Origin: Bacillota bacterium
GTDB taxonomy: Bacteria > Bacillota > Dethiobacteria > DTU022 > JAAZDU01
Direction of reading: 5' to 3'
Assembly: GCA_012512665.1 (NCBI GenBank)
Contig: JAAZDU010000325.1
Location: 1-6,678, forward strand
DNA length: 6,678 nucleotides
Part shown: piece by piece, positions 5,527 to 6,678 of the stretch
How positions within the stretch are numbered: position 1 is the first letter of the stretch
Layout: each line of letters starts with the position of its first letter
Translations under genes and position numbers: made by a program
Notes under the pieces: generated by a model
The model's database searches: none
What the model was told of the DNA's origin: nothing
What the model saw: only the letters and a program-made list of their open reading frames with translations

Positions 5527-6248
5527 TCTTCTGTCAGCTCCAAAAATATATTCTCCAGCGATTCCGTGTCCTGGGCCAAACCTTTTAGCTCCTCCATCGT
5601 CCCGCAGGCAATAAGCCTGCCGCGGTGAATAATACCCACCCGGTGGCAAAAGCGCTCGGCCACCTCCAGCACATGGGTGGAGAAAAAAACCGTGCGCCCC
5701 CGGGAAACATGCTCCTGCATTAATTCCTTAAGGTTACGGGAAGAGCGTGGGTCCAGCCCTGTCATGGGCTCATCAAGGATAAAGACCGGAGGATCGTGAA
5801 GCAGAGCCCCTGTTAACACTATCTTCTGGCGCATGCCGTGAGAATAGCTCTGGATTAAATCATTCACAGCCTCCTGCAGGCCAAAAAGCTCCAGGCAGCG
5901 GCTGATCCTTTCCCTGCGCAGCTCTCCCGGCACACCATAGACATCCCCCAGAAAATTGAGGTATTCTATACCGGTCAGCTTCTCATAAAGCATGGGGTTA
6001 TCCGGTACAAAACCAATAGACCTTTTGGCGGCCAGGGGTTCTCGTTGTATATCATGCCCGTCAATCTCGATAACCCCTTCATCGGGCTCCAGAAGGCCGA
6101 CCATCATTTTAATGGTCGTGGTTTTACCCGCCCCATTAGGGCCAAGAAAACCAAAGATCTCCCCTCCCTTTACCTCTAAATCCAGTTTGTCTACCGCTTT
6201 CACACCGCTGCGGTTATAACTTTTAGATATACCGCGCAACCGGATCAT
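5523..6248 (-). CDS. ABC transporter ATP-binding protein (EcsA/CcmA-like)
   Basis: Cytoplasmic ATPase of 241 residues, the usual length for a single nucleotide-binding domain. It powers the permease encoded next to it. Walker A is GPNGAGKT (36-43). The signature motif is SYSHGMRQK (135-143, in place of LSGGQ). Walker B is VFILDE (155-160), the D-loop is GLDP (164-167), and the H-switch is His192 (FSTHVLEVAERF). The Q-loop position reads IGFVPDNP with Asp83 instead of Gln, as in some ABC-2 ATPases such as EcsA, which has Glu there. The start ATG 6248-6246 has AGGA 5 nt upstream on the minus strand and a promoter candidate about 40 bp further out. The stop overlaps the permease start by 4 nt. 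It is first in a two-gene operon that converges on the RidA gene. Confidence 0.92.
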   Translation of the reverse strand: MIRLRGISKSYNRSGVKAVDKLDLEVKGGEIFGFLGPNGAGKTTTIKMMVGLLEPDEGVIEIDGHDIQREPLAAKRSIGFVPDNPMLYEKLTGIEYLNFLGDVYGVPGELRRERISRCLELFGLQEAVNDLIQSYSHGMRQKIVLTGALLHDPPVFILDEPMTGLDPRSSRNLKELMQEHVSRGRTVFFSTHVLEVAERFCHRVGIIHRGRLIACGTMEELKGLAQDTESLENIFLELTEE

Positions 6249-6282
6249 AATTATCCTACCTTAACAACCTATCTTTTCTCCC

Positions 6283-6311
6283 ATTATCTATTTTTTCTCA
6301 CCAAAAAACAA
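6283..6311 (-). promoter_or_regulatory. Sigma-A-like promoter for the ABC transporter operon
   Basis: Read on the minus strand, TTGTTT (6311-6306) is followed by exactly 17 bp and GATAAT (6288-6283), which matches TATAAT at 5 of 6 bases. Transcription would start near 6276, about 28 nt before the ATPase ATG, leaving room for its AGGA site. Spacing and position are good; the -35 box is partial. Confidence 0.47.
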
Positions 6312-6402
6312 GAGGGGCAGCACTAAAGGAAAAGCATTGTTCTTGTAGAATATAACAGTAAATAACAAAGGGGCTGTAAAACCAGGCTGCTGGAGGCTTA
6401 TT

Positions 6403-6678
6403 TTGCACAACTTGTTTCTGCGAGGGAAAAAAATACTATACATTGTTCTCCTACTTACCTTTACCCTGGCGCTCTGCTGCGCGCAGGCAAATTATGCCCA
6501 GGCAAAGAGCCAGATCCAGGTTTTTGTGGAGGGACAAAAATTAGACCTTGACGTCAACCCGCTTATCCAAAACGGCCGCACCCTTATACCGGCGCGGGCT
6601 ATTATGGAAGCTCTGGGAGCAAGCGTATCCTGGAACGGGGAAAAAGGAACTGTCTTCATCACCAATCAGGAGAATAAC
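6403..6678 (+). CDS. Exported copper-amine-oxidase-like domain protein, truncated at window end
   Basis: The first 92 codons of a secreted protein; no stop is reached. The start is TTG 6403 with TGGAGG (6391-6396) 6 nt upstream. The frame has a TAG at 6346 and no other usable start between, so TTG is well supported. Residues 1-29 or 1-34 are a signal peptide: n-region Arg7, Lys9, Lys10; core about 11-27; then AQA-N or AQA-K cleavage. From about 37, IQVFVEGQKLDLDVNPLIQN leads into GRTLIPARAIMEALGA (58-73) and SVSW, the first half of a copper-amine-oxidase-like N-terminal domain (PF07833 type). This is the same domain as in the transglutaminase-like protein at 1288-3114. What follows the domain is outside the window, so overall function cannot be assigned; amine oxidase activity should not be inferred. 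Confidence 0.85.
   Translation, partial: MHNLFLRGKKILYIVLLLTFTLALCCAQANYAQAKSQIQVFVEGQKLDLDVNPLIQNGRTLIPARAIMEALGASVSWNGEKGTVFITNQENN

Noticed and set aside
5527..5649. N-terminal extension of the permease reading frame by 41 residues
   Set aside because: It lies wholly inside the ATPase gene in another frame. The Arg/Gly/Asp-rich sequence is unlike a permease start, and the ATGA overlap at 5526-5523 gives a standard coupled start.
6338..6366. Plus-strand promoter candidate TTGTTC-17-AATAAC before the last gene
   Set aside because: Both boxes are weak in an AT-rich region, and alternative pairings such as TATAAC 6351 lack a -35 box. The gene must have a promoter, but I cannot place it with confidence.

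Overview
The window looks like chromosomal DNA from an endospore-forming, Gram-positive anaerobe of the Clostridia. A Peptococcaceae or Moorella-like lineage is my inference. The evidence is a LysM-type SleB spore cortex hydrolase, a DUF896 (YnzC-like) protein, two exported proteins with the copper-amine-oxidase-like N-terminal domain common in such Firmicutes, strong AGGAGG ribosome binding sites, and mid-range base composition with AT-rich intergenic stretches. There is no rRNA, tRNA, CRISPR array, transposase or prophage gene. Most of it is ordinary core and surface-protein content, and I do not see a new multi-gene system.

Layout. Positions 1-299 are mainly non-coding and AT-rich. They hold a doubtful leftward ORF start, a 16-bp palindrome, a sigma-A-like promoter, a diverged direct repeat, and a strong RBS followed by a damaged start region. 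At 300-1058 (+) lies a SleB-type cell wall hydrolase with two LysM domains, whose signal-peptide N-terminus is split across frames. A hairpin terminator follows at about 1076-1103. The 1104-1287 gap holds two inverted repeats and a weak promoter candidate.

Three plus-strand genes form a likely operon from 1288 to 3830. They are a large exported transglutaminase-like protein (1288-3114), a DUF896 protein (3135-3329) and a RidA-family protein (3366-3830). They meet head-on with a minus-strand ABC transporter operon: an ATPase (6248-5523) followed by a 12-helix permease (5526-3853), joined by an ATGA start/stop overlap. A divergent intergenic region (6249-6402) carries a good promoter candidate for the ABC operon. 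It also precedes a second exported copper-amine-oxidase-like domain protein (6403 onward, +), which is cut by the window end.

How they fit together. Three of the plus-strand products appear to act outside the membrane: the SleB hydrolase and the two amine-oxidase-like-domain proteins. RidA and DUF896 are small cytosolic housekeeping proteins. The ABC pair is an export or envelope-type transporter of unknown substrate. The most notable oddity is the start of the SleB gene. A 7-A run separates a good ATG and lysine-rich n-region from the hydrophobic core of the signal peptide, so full translation seems to need a one-base correction, slippage or a poor internal TTG start.
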